This document shows, in pieces, positions 51,584 through 59,715 of a stretch of 64,000 bases of DNA. The number at the start of each line of letters is the position of its first letter. The stretch's first letter is position 1. The translations under genes and the position numbers were made by a program. The DNA comes from Micavibrio sp. UBA2137. Its GTDB lineage: Bacteria > Pseudomonadota > Alphaproteobacteria > Micavibrionales > Micavibrionaceae. The notes beneath the pieces were generated by a model. It ran no database searches. It was given only the letters and a program-made list of their open reading frames with translations, and was not told the origin of the DNA. The stretch lies in assembly GCA_002328415.1 (NCBI GenBank), contig DCXL01000004.1:603976-667975 (forward strand). The letters run 5' to 3'.

Positions 51584-52219
51584 ATGCCTGACCTTGACCT
51601 CCCTCTTCTCTATAGTTTCCGTAGATGTCCCTATGCCATGCGTGCCCGTATGGCGCTTCGTGTTGCCGCGATTGATTTTGAACATCGCGCTATCCTGCTT
51701 AAGGATAAACCACAAGAGATGCTGGACGCATCCCCCAAGGGGACAGTCCCTGTGCTTTTGCTTGCTGATGGTCGTGTTTTGGAAGAAAGCATTGATATTA
51801 TGCGTTGGGCCCTGGCTCAGAACGACCCGCAAAACTGGTTAGACGCTGACCCCGAACAAACTAACGCCCTCATTACGGCCAATGACGGGGATTTTAAGAA
51901 AAATCTGGATCGCTATAAGTATCCATCACGCCACCCTGATGAGGATTGCTCAATGGCTGAAGAAAACTGCATGACATATCTACGCGAGCTTGAAACTTTA
52001 CTTAATAAGAACAAATTCCTATTGGGGGCGCATCCAACTTTGGCGGATATGGCCCTGTTCCCGTTTGTGCGACAATTTTCATTTGTTGATAAGGAAAAAT
52101 TTGAAAAGGCTGATTTGCCAAATTTACAATCTTGGCGACACTATTTTCTTAAATCCGAGCTGTTCCAAACCATCATGAAAAAACGACCAATTTGGAAAAC
52201 GCCAGACATTATTGCTTAA
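51584..52219 (+). CDS. Glutathione S-transferase family protein
   Basis: A 211-residue GST. The N-terminal thioredoxin-like domain has YSFRRCPYAMRARMAL, with Cys15 in a CPYA motif, and the glutathione-binding VLEESIDIMRW; the C-terminal domain is all-helical (HPTLADMALFPFVRQF). The catalytic Cys suggests a glutathione-dependent reductase or lyase-type rather than a conjugating GST. It lies 3 bases after trhO. Confidence 0.88.
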   Translation: MPDLDLPLLYSFRRCPYAMRARMALRVAAIDFEHRAILLKDKPQEMLDASPKGTVPVLLLADGRVLEESIDIMRWALAQNDPQNWLDADPEQTNALITANDGDFKKNLDRYKYPSRHPDEDCSMAEENCMTYLRELETLLNKNKFLLGAHPTLADMALFPFVRQFSFVDKEKFEKADLPNLQSWRHYFLKSELFQTIMKKRPIWKTPDIIA

Positions 52220-52243
52220 TTGCTTAATTGCTTAATTGCCTAA
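52211..52243. repeat. Tandem octamer repeat across two stop codons
   Basis: ATTGCTTA is repeated three times (52211-52234) and followed by ATTGCCTA (52235-52242). The stop of the plus-strand GST gene (52217-52219) and the stop of the minus-strand anti-sigma gene (52232-52234) both lie inside it, so slippage would change one or both C-termini. Confidence 0.85.
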
Positions 52244-52624
52244 ATCAGCCAACATAAACGTAAGCGTTTCCTGCTCAAACGTCATTTGAAACTCAGCATA
52301 AGGCGAACTGTTCAACGCACGTTGTTCATCCGAAATTTCTGAGGCAGCAAACATACGCTCGCCTGTGCTTGTTTGTGCAATCTGTGCAGGGCTGAGTGTT
52401 CTATCATTATCTGGAAGAACTGCTATTACAAGCATAACGGCCACTACGGAGGCCAATGCCGCGCGTGTGGGATAGGCACTAATCAACTGCATAAAGCGCT
52501 GCCAGTAAGACCCGCTTTGAGGCATGCGTGATGTTTCATCAATGATGCGTGCGGAAAGATGATGTGAGGATGGTGGTGCCATACGTTTATTTAATATTGT
52601 CTCCAAATCTTTATCGTGCTGCAT
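52232..52624 (-). CDS. Probable membrane anti-sigma factor
   Basis: A 130-residue protein with a short cytoplasmic N-terminus (MQHDKDLETILNKRMAPPSS), a single transmembrane helix (AALASVVAVMLVIAVLP), and a periplasmic tail ending LADLGN. It overlaps the ECF sigma gene by 14 bases, the standard sigma/anti-sigma arrangement. There is no clear zinc-binding HxxxCxxC motif, so it is not a ZAS-type anti-sigma. Assignment rests on context and topology. Confidence 0.7.
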   Translation of the reverse strand: MQHDKDLETILNKRMAPPSSHHLSARIIDETSRMPQSGSYWQRFMQLISAYPTRAALASVVAVMLVIAVLPDNDRTLSPAQIAQTSTGERMFAASEISDEQRALNSSPYAEFQMTFEQETLTFMLADLGN

Positions 52625-53201
52625 ATTTCACCTGCTTTTTCTCTGCTTCAACAGATAAATAGTAATCTTTTAAATTCGCTTTTGCGCGTGAAAGCAATGA
52701 TTCTAATGCCTTCAACCCAACGCCCATAATATCTGCGGCCTCTTTCTGGGGCATCTCCTGATAATAACATAAATTGAGCGCGGCCTGCTGGCGCTCGGGC
52801 AGCGTGCTTATTGCTTTTTCAAGCTCAACTTGTTCATCTTCAACAATCAATCTTTCATCCTGCATTGTAAAATTTGTGTCCTGAAGTGATTCATCCATAT
52901 CACTCACCACAATTTTGTGCTTACGCTTCAAGTCAATTGAGGCATTAAAGACAACGCGGTAAAACCAGGTCGTAAATTTTGCACCGCGCTCTGGCTTATA
53001 AGCACTTGGCTTTTTCCAAAGCTTTACAAAGCAATCCTGCACGACATCCTCTGCGTCACGCGTGTTACCAAGTGTGCGAAAGGCAAGCGCATAAAATTTA
53101 TCCGTGTGGCGCTTTACAAGGATAGAAAACGCACGGTGATCGCCCTTAGTGACAAGGGCAATCAAATCTTCATCCATGCTATCATTTAAATCATGTGTCA
53201 T
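52611..53201 (-). CDS. ECF-family RNA polymerase sigma factor
   Basis: A 196-residue sigma factor with region 2 (RHTDKFYALAFRTLGNTRDA, EDVVQDCFVKLWKKP, FTTWFYRVVFNASIDLKRKH) and region 4 (LPERQQAALNLCYYQEMPQK, EAADIMGVGLKALESLLSRA). The region between is acidic (DESLQDTNFTMQDERLIVED). It is co-transcribed with an upstream EF-hand protein (23 bases) and a downstream membrane anti-sigma (14-base overlap). Targets are unknown. Confidence 0.92.
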   Translation of the reverse strand: MTHDLNDSMDEDLIALVTKGDHRAFSILVKRHTDKFYALAFRTLGNTRDAEDVVQDCFVKLWKKPSAYKPERGAKFTTWFYRVVFNASIDLKRKHKIVVSDMDESLQDTNFTMQDERLIVEDEQVELEKAISTLPERQQAALNLCYYQEMPQKEAADIMGVGLKALESLLSRAKANLKDYYLSVEAEKKQVKYAAR

Positions 53202-53224
53202 AACAAGTGCGTCAGACTATCTGA

Positions 53225-53524
53225 TTATTCTGACATTTCCATCTTTTCTTTCATGTCTTTCATGCGTTTGCGCATATCTTTTTTAGCCGCTTCGGCCTCT
53301 TCCATGGAAATATCTCCGTTATTATCGGCATCCATTTTGTCAAAACGCATGCCTGCGTGATTAACAAATTCTTCGCGCGAAACAACGCCATCATTATTAA
53401 CGTCCATTTTCATGAACATCTTTTCACCGTGGCCTTTATGGTCGCCACCTTCATGATGGTCTGCCATGGCTGGTGCTGTTGAAACGGCAAATGCCGCGAT
53501 TGCAAGTAATGCTAGTTTTTTCAT
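53225..53524 (-). CDS. Periplasmic EF-hand protein, first gene of the ECF operon
   Basis: A 99-residue protein: signal peptide (MKKLALLAIAAFAVSTAPAMA), a His-rich segment (DHHEGGDHKGHGEK), and two canonical EF-hand loops, DVNNDGVVSREE and DADNNGDISMEE, ending in a Lys/Glu/Met-rich helix. It is predicted to bind calcium in the periplasm. It lies 23 bases upstream of the sigma gene, so it could report calcium or metal to the sigma/anti-sigma pair. Confidence 0.85.
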   Translation of the reverse strand: MKKLALLAIAAFAVSTAPAMADHHEGGDHKGHGEKMFMKMDVNNDGVVSREEFVNHAGMRFDKMDADNNGDISMEEAEAAKKDMRKRMKDMKEKMEMSE

Positions 53525-53599
53525 GAGTACTTCTCCTTAATTTGGGGTTCGTGTGAATGTTACGCTATGGCGCACAATAATCCTTCGCCATAATCAGAT

Positions 53600-53629
53600 A
53601 AAAAAAACCCGCCTTTGCAGACGGGTTTT
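53600..53629 (-). terminator. Terminator after the second EF-hand gene
   Basis: AAAACCCG (53604-53611) pairs with CGGGTTTT (53622-53629); on the minus strand eight T residues end the hairpin. It lies 18 bases past the stop of the EF-hand gene at 53647 and isolates the downstream EF-hand/ECF operon. Confidence 0.85.
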
Positions 53630-53646
53630 AAATCACTTTGCTTAAT

Positions 53647-54054
53647 TTATCTTACGACTGTTTTAGTACGTGATTCAATCATCACATCACCACTAGCTGG
53701 CTCGACAACGTCGACATATACTGGGTCTTTAACAATAGTTCTAATAACAGTTGAAGAAGAAGCAGCTTGCTCAGGTGTCACGCGCTTGGCCTCTGTGCGT
53801 GTGATAAGACCGTTTCCGTTCAAATCCATTCCTTCAAATGAATATGCTCCCAAGTTGTGTGTTGAGTAGTTAACGGCGTTGTCATATTCGATTGTGTCAA
53901 CAATCCAGTCATTGTCCAAATCCATTGTGTCAAAAGCCTCTAAAGGTGACATTGCAGGTTTTTGAATAATAACCTCTTCTGTAATTGTTTCAGCTTGTGC
54001 TAGACCAGCTGTACCAATCAATACTGCTGTTGCGAGTAATGCTAAACGTTTCAT
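53647..54054 (-). CDS. Second periplasmic EF-hand protein
   Basis: A 135-residue exported protein: signal peptide (MKRLALLATAVLIGTAGLAQA), an EF-hand-like loop DLDNDWIVDTIE in which the conserved Gly at position 6 is Trp, and a canonical loop DLNGNGLITRTE. The rest is unassigned. So one site is probably weakened and the other normal. It is a single gene upstream of the EF-hand/ECF operon, ended by the terminator at 53600. Confidence 0.8.
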   Translation of the reverse strand: MKRLALLATAVLIGTAGLAQAETITEEVIIQKPAMSPLEAFDTMDLDNDWIVDTIEYDNAVNYSTHNLGAYSFEGMDLNGNGLITRTEAKRVTPEQAASSSTVIRTIVKDPVYVDVVEPASGDVMIESRTKTVVR

Positions 54055-54148
54055 AATAAGGTCCTTTCCCTCGTTTATTGTTTAGTGTTTCTACCCCATA
54101 AACGGATTAACACGGGAAAAGTTCACTTTCGTAAAATTTTTTTTGATT

Positions 54149-57100
54149 TTATTGAACGATGAAAGTACCGCTCGATATCAGACCATCGACCGTTTCGCCT
54201 GTAAAGTTACCATAGATAATACCTGCATATTGGAATCCACCAGTGCCATCAGCATCGATCTGAACATCTGTGCGGTATTGATCTTGAATTGTGATTTTCA
54301 CAAAGTCGTTGATATCAGATCCAACGCCATAGCCAGAAAGTAGGTCAGAGATATCAAGCACATCACCCTCTGATATCTTGAAATCTTTGATACGATCTTG
54401 AGACACAAGATCAAGATGGAAAGTATCAGCACCCTGATTACCATAAAGATAATCGACACCCTCTCCACCAATTAGGATATCGTTGCCATATCCTCCATAG
54501 AGGTTATCAGAACCAGCATCCCCATAGAGAATATCATCATCGTCCTGGCCGAAAAGTTTATCATTATGGCTTCCACCATAAATGATATCTTCCCCTGCAC
54601 CGCCCTGAATTTTGTCGTAACCGTCACCGCCAAAGAGCATATCATTGCCGTTCTGGCCAAGTAGGTTATCGTTTCCAGCATCACCATTAAGCGTGTCAGC
54701 ACCATCACCGCCATAAAGGTAATCATGCCAATCGCCACCATGTAAAGTGTCATCCCCTGCATCACCATAAAGGAAGTCGCGTCCGCCATCGCCATAAACG
54801 ACATCATTGTCATCGCCACCATAGACGCGGTCATTCCCATCGCCGCCATAAAGGGTGTCGTTGCCTAAGCCGCCACGAATAACATCATCATTGGCGTCAC
54901 CATAGATTGTATCAATGCCCGCATCGCCATACAGGTAATCGTTTCCAATACCACCATAAATTTCATCGTTACCATCGCCACCATAGATAATATCGTTACC
55001 ACGATTACCATCGATGATGTCATTGCCTGTACCACCTTCGATAGTCTCCGCGCCCCATGATCCTGTGATTGTATCATCCCCTGCATCGCCATAAATATAG
55101 TGGTCGCCCATGGTCACCACATTGATCACATCATTCCCATCACCTCCGCGGACATTGGCATAGAAATTGGAATGTGTGCCATCAATTGTAATGGTATCGT
55201 CCCCACCATTGGCCGTGACACGCACCTGATCGCGTGTAGCTGGCACAACAAGATTATTGAGCGTGACATGAATAGTGTCAGCACCCTCACCTGTAGTAAT
55301 AACACCGTAAGATGCATTTGTAATCGTGACCGTTGAGGCAAGATTACCGTTAAGCGTGATAATATTACTGTAGAAATTATCCAAGGTTAGTTGCGAACCA
55401 GAATCATGCGTAATTTGAACACTTCTAAGCTTAAATGAGCCTGGCGCTTCCGCGCTCTCAAGATTTTGAAGGCTAAGTGATGTATTCGCGCGCGTTAGGC
55501 CAACAACATCTTCATTTGTGCCTGCAACGTTCAGATTTGCTGTAGTCAGTGTTTGAGCAATATCAGCGTCACTTGTGTGATATTTATTAAAGCCGTCACT
55601 CGTGACAAATTTAATTGAAATGGCCGCAGGTGGAAGCCCGTTAATATAGTCGGTTAGCTGGCTTGCCGTGTAAGTTGCACCGTTAAATGAAAACGTTTCA
55701 AAATTATCAAGTGTATCTGTCCCTGTTGTACCAACAGATGTTGAAATCTGGAAGGACGTCGCATTTAAAATTTCAAAATTGTAATCCTGAATAGCATTTT
55801 GGAAAATGGCTGTGTCATTCCCGACGCCGCCATCAATGACATCGTTACCACCGCCCATTGTCAGAACATCATCACCACGCCCTGTGAAAATAACGTTATT
55901 CTGTGCATTATCGGTAACGACATCATTACCATCACCTGTAATCAGATTCTCAAACGTGCCATTAAGCGTCAAAACCTTGCCATCAACAGATATCTGTGTA
56001 TCTAAATTACCTGTAATATCACCACGCACAGCTGCGAAATTCAGCGTATCAACTCCGCCATTACTATCCGTCAATGTTGTTCCACCGACAAATTCATCAG
56101 TAAAGAAATAGGTGTCATCTGCTGATACGGTAGATCCCATGAAAGTCAGGTTGGCGCTGTTTATGCTGCCTGTATTGCCAGACACAACATCCTCAACACG
56201 TAATGTCCATGTCCCTTGCGCATGTTCACCCCAATGCGCAACAGAGGTCAAAGGCGCGTTAATGCCCGCAAACCCACTTGGGTCTGTGACATAGCTACCG
56301 AAATCAAGCGTATCGACCAAATATGATTCTGTACCGTCTGGGCTGATAAGGGTAATTTTGAGGTCGCCTGCCTTATTATGGCTTAGATTCAAATCAAGCT
56401 GGATATGTTCAATAGAAAGGTCATTTGAGACAGTAAAGGTAAAATCAGTTACCCCGTTATCGGCAATCGCACCTGTCGTATCAATGGCCTGTGTTACCGT
56501 TTGCATGTTGGCATATGTTTTCTGCTCACCCCATGTTTCGGCCAATCTTACTGCGGCATAGGTGTCAATCAATCCAAACCCATAATCGTGGGAGAAATGC
56601 ATCCCTCCACCATTCCAGTGTGTTGACCCGTTTGTTTGAAATGTTGTTTGATTAGCTGTGCGCGAGGCCAGTGCCAGGATTTCCTGAACATCGCGATACC
56701 CTAAATCAGCATTGGCCTCATACATGAGACCAACAACGCCTGAGACAGTTGGTGCGGAAAATGAAGTTCCACTAACTCCCGTAATATCGCCAGAAACGTA
56801 ACCTGCGCTCCCCTCTTTATCGACTGTCCAGACGCCTTCAGCGCCTGAAGATGTTAGAACGGCTGCGCCCTTTGTTGTCGCATCATAAAGCCCGCCATTC
56901 ACGTCCGTTCCCCCGACCGTGATTGTGTAGGGAGAGTTCTGCAACATATGATTATTCACATCTTGATCGCTTCCACGGCTGTTACCCGCAGAGAAAACAA
57001 TAGATGTTCCAAGACCACCTCGTCCTAAATTGACAAGATCAATCATGGCATTTTCAACATCGGCAAATGTGGCGCCACCATAAGGAATATTTGGATTATC

Positions 57101-57721
57101 CGAAAATGTTGCCGTGTAACCCCAGCTGTTATTCATAACATCAGCATCAATACTCAGCGCATGATTAAAGCCTTCAATAACGGCTGTCACACCCCCCGCA
57201 AAATCAAGACGGATGCCCGCCAGTTCACTATCAAAAGCAACACCAACCATGCCCTCGCCATTATCATCGGCCGCAATAATGCCCGCTACGGCCGTTCCGT
57301 GATTATTTGAGGCGCTGGCAAAAGCATCATCATCGTTGGCGCCTGTCGTATCAAAATCAATATTTGTATTATAATTGGCAATCAGCTCGGAATTAATATA
57401 TTCGAACCCATCGTCCATTACTGCAATACGGACACCAGCACCCGTATAGTCACTCCAGACCTCATCTGCGTTAATGCCCCAATCGCCCGTTAAATGCCAT
57501 TGGTAATAGCCACTCGCAGGGTCAAGCGAAGGATCAGAGGGAATACCCTGAACATGCGTCTCTGGAGAGGTTTGAATAAACGTTTCTGATGTATAGTTAT
57601 CTACGAGAACAACAGGATTCGCGGAATGCAAGAGGTAATTGACGACATCTCTGTCATCAATAACGGCGTTCTCTTCGATTGTCAGGTCGCCCTGCACAAG
57701 CGTTTCGGATAAAGTTGTCAC
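54149..57721 (-). CDS. Secreted subtilisin-like protease with P domain and RTX repeats
   Basis: A 1190-residue S8 protease of the kexin-like type, without a signal peptide. Catalytic residues: Asp103 (IAVMDDGFE), His141 (NNHGTAVAGIIA), Asn247 (VFSAGN) and Ser320 (GVSGTSFSAPTVSG). A P/Homo B domain follows (about 405-530; LNLSHNKAGDLKITLISPDG, WGEHAQGTWTLRVEDV), then a short repeat block and an unassigned beta-rich region, then about 24 RTX nonapeptides, and the same type I secretion C-terminus as the two RTX proteins upstream (VLDISDLLSGYG to GTFIVQ). Predicted calcium-dependent extracellular protease. Confidence 0.92.
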   Translation of the reverse strand: MTTLSETLVQGDLTIEENAVIDDRDVVNYLLHSANPVVLVDNYTSETFIQTSPETHVQGIPSDPSLDPASGYYQWHLTGDWGINADEVWSDYTGAGVRIAVMDDGFEYINSELIANYNTNIDFDTTGANDDDAFASASNNHGTAVAGIIAADDNGEGMVGVAFDSELAGIRLDFAGGVTAVIEGFNHALSIDADVMNNSWGYTATFSDNPNIPYGGATFADVENAMIDLVNLGRGGLGTSIVFSAGNSRGSDQDVNNHMLQNSPYTITVGGTDVNGGLYDATTKGAAVLTSSGAEGVWTVDKEGSAGYVSGDITGVSGTSFSAPTVSGVVGLMYEANADLGYRDVQEILALASRTANQTTFQTNGSTHWNGGGMHFSHDYGFGLIDTYAAVRLAETWGEQKTYANMQTVTQAIDTTGAIADNGVTDFTFTVSNDLSIEHIQLDLNLSHNKAGDLKITLISPDGTESYLVDTLDFGSYVTDPSGFAGINAPLTSVAHWGEHAQGTWTLRVEDVVSGNTGSINSANLTFMGSTVSADDTYFFTDEFVGGTTLTDSNGGVDTLNFAAVRGDITGNLDTQISVDGKVLTLNGTFENLITGDGNDVVTDNAQNNVIFTGRGDDVLTMGGGNDVIDGGVGNDTAIFQNAIQDYNFEILNATSFQISTSVGTTGTDTLDNFETFSFNGATYTASQLTDYINGLPPAAISIKFVTSDGFNKYHTSDADIAQTLTTANLNVAGTNEDVVGLTRANTSLSLQNLESAEAPGSFKLRSVQITHDSGSQLTLDNFYSNIITLNGNLASTVTITNASYGVITTGEGADTIHVTLNNLVVPATRDQVRVTANGGDDTITIDGTHSNFYANVRGGDGNDVINVVTMGDHYIYGDAGDDTITGSWGAETIEGGTGNDIIDGNRGNDIIYGGDGNDEIYGGIGNDYLYGDAGIDTIYGDANDDVIRGGLGNDTLYGGDGNDRVYGGDDNDVVYGDGGRDFLYGDAGDDTLHGGDWHDYLYGGDGADTLNGDAGNDNLLGQNGNDMLFGGDGYDKIQGGAGEDIIYGGSHNDKLFGQDDDDILYGDAGSDNLYGGYGNDILIGGEGVDYLYGNQGADTFHLDLVSQDRIKDFKISEGDVLDISDLLSGYGVGSDINDFVKITIQDQYRTDVQIDADGTGGFQYAGIIYGNFTGETVDGLISSGTFIVQ

Positions 57722-57950
57722 AAATCCCTACTTTTCATCAATTTTTGTTTAAAAACAAATCCCTACATATTATTTGAACATAGAAAGATTACCGACTTAT
57801 TAAGGTTTTGAAATTTAATTTCCCCTATGATGACAGCGCCATTTTTCGAAAAACATTGCTTTTAAAGCCCATTTATGCAAATTTATGTAAACAATTTAAT
57901 TGAAACGGGTCACAAAAGGCCCTTTGCTCCTGTTTTTAAAGGATTTTTCT

Positions 57951-58859
57951 GTGTTAAAAACTGTTGCCGCTAGCGTATTTTCACTGTCTTTAATGGCTTG
58001 CAGTATCCCTGAAGAGGATTCAAAGGCTCAAGATGAGAGCCCTACCGCATTATCACAACGAACAAACACACCGAATTTAGAGCTAAATACAGACGAAAGT
58101 GGACTTTCTGAGGCAGAATCAGGCACTGAAGACGAAATTGAAGCACTTGCCGAGGAAAGCGACGACGAAAGTTTAGACGAAACTGAGCCTGTCGTCGATA
58201 ACACCGAACAAGAAGAGCCTGGCATTTTAGAGGTTATTAAAGAGCGTCTCATGCCAAGCAGTCCCCAAGAGACCATATCACAAGAACAGGAAGCGTCTGC
58301 CCCCTCTAACGAAGCAGAATTAGCCGAAAAAGACACCGAAATCGATCTTGAAAATCACCCTAGCACACAAATGCGTCTCACTTATTTTTTTGCTGGGTGT
58401 TCTGCACTTAATCAACCTACACTTCATAATATCAACTTAGATTTCACAGTCAGCGACACGAGCCTGAACAATCCAGAGTTTGTTATGATACTTCCTCTGG
58501 GCCAACAAAGAACTGCCAAAAACCTTGTGAGTGTTTTTCTGGCGCCTGTTGCCGATAATGTGATTGTGATGTCATCAATTCCACGCATTGCACCTGATCA
58601 AAGCGAAGGTGATGATGAAACACCTGATTTTTCAGTAACTCTTGACGATGAACAGCGCACGCGCACCCGTGATTTTGTCGAGCGTAGTCTTAATCGCACA
58701 AATATGTTGGCAACGGTCAATGCGGCTATGGGTGAAAATTATCTCGTTTCAGAATTCAGTGTTTCTTATGATTTTTCTACAAACACTGAATTAAGCTGCA
58801 CTTCAAATGGTGGCACAATCGATGCGATCTCACGCAATATGCCTTCTATCACAACGTAA
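57951..58859 (+). CDS. Acidic lipoprotein of unknown function
   Basis: A 302-residue lipoprotein starting at a GTG at 57951, chosen because TAAAGGA lies 7 bases upstream and it gives a compact signal (MLKTVAASVFSLSLMAC, Cys17). Residues about 20-140 are extremely acidic and low in hydrophobic content (SGTEDEIEALAEESDDES-like), then follows a globular domain of about 150 residues with two cysteines (YFFAGCSALN and ELSCTSNGG). I recognise no family for it. It may be a surface or calcium-binding lipoprotein. It is divergent from the subtilase gene. Confidence 0.72.
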   Translation: MLKTVAASVFSLSLMACSIPEEDSKAQDESPTALSQRTNTPNLELNTDESGLSEAESGTEDEIEALAEESDDESLDETEPVVDNTEQEEPGILEVIKERLMPSSPQETISQEQEASAPSNEAELAEKDTEIDLENHPSTQMRLTYFFAGCSALNQPTLHNINLDFTVSDTSLNNPEFVMILPLGQQRTAKNLVSVFLAPVADNVIVMSSIPRIAPDQSEGDDETPDFSVTLDDEQRTRTRDFVERSLNRTNMLATVNAAMGENYLVSEFSVSYDFSTNTELSCTSNGGTIDAISRNMPSITT

Positions 58860-58864
58860 TTAAA

Positions 58865-59620
58865 TTAAAGCGGCTTTAAATCCAGATAAATACGGTGGCC
58901 ATAAGGCCCAGACGGAGGAAGCGCGTTACTCTGCGTAATTTTAACGTCGTCTTTAAATGTTAATATTACACGCCCAATCCCATCAACATTTTGCCCCTGA
59001 ACATCTGTAACCACACCACTTTTTCGAGTGCGTGGGACGGCATCATAGGTCATGTTTGGCACCTCGATAATCAAGATGCCCTCTTCATTATCCAAATCAG
59101 TTGAGAATTTAGCAGCCGCGCCCAAATCCAGCACAACTCGAGTCGCACCGTTAACACTCCCGAAACGGACATTTTCAATTTCTTTTTTGCCTGAAATTGA
59201 TGCCGTTACTTCAGGCTTTGCTTTTGCGACCTTTTGAGGGGGCTTCGGCTTTACCTTTGCAGGTGTTGGCGCTTTTATTGGCGTGGCTTGTGGGGCAGCA
59301 AGCCCATATTGTGCATCAATGCGCTCCAAATCACTTACAAGACGGTTTAAATGGCGTTCTATCACTGAAACTTTTTGCATCTGCGGCTTGAGCGCGTCTA
59401 ATTCACCCTGCAATCGCGCAATATCGCCTTTAAGAGAAGCAATTTTTACAGCATCGCCTTCGGCCATCATCATTGGTTCATCAGACTTTTGCGGCACAAC
59501 ATCCCATTGCTGAGACGCAGGTGTAATCGTAGTTGGCGGCAACTCAAATGTTTCTTGATTACCAGAAAACATTGAACAAGCCGACAAAAGACACAGAGAT
59601 GTTAAAAGCGCGAACCGCAT
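58865..59620 (-). CDS. AMIN-domain lipoprotein with coiled coil
   Basis: A 251-residue lipoprotein (lipobox LLSAC, Cys15). A coiled-coil segment (VKIASLKGDIARLQGELDAL) and a Pro/Lys-rich linker lead to an AMIN-like domain (FGSVNGATRVVLDLGAAAKF, LIIEVPNMTYDAVPRTRKSG, GRVILTFKDDVKITQS, HRIYLDLKPL). AMIN domains target proteins to peptidoglycan or polysaccharide structures, often next to secretins and amidases. Its role here is unclear. Convergent with the acidic lipoprotein (5 bases between stops). Confidence 0.78.
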   Translation of the reverse strand: MRFALLTSLCLLSACSMFSGNQETFELPPTTITPASQQWDVVPQKSDEPMMMAEGDAVKIASLKGDIARLQGELDALKPQMQKVSVIERHLNRLVSDLERIDAQYGLAAPQATPIKAPTPAKVKPKPPQKVAKAKPEVTASISGKKEIENVRFGSVNGATRVVLDLGAAAKFSTDLDNEEGILIIEVPNMTYDAVPRTRKSGVVTDVQGQNVDGIGRVILTFKDDVKITQSNALPPSGPYGHRIYLDLKPL

Positions 59621-59715
59621 TAAGGACTCCTTGAATAAGATTTCAAGGTAAAGAGAATCAAAAATGCCTGCAATGTCAGTGGACTATCTAACGCACGCTT
59701 ATCCACATGAGCGCT

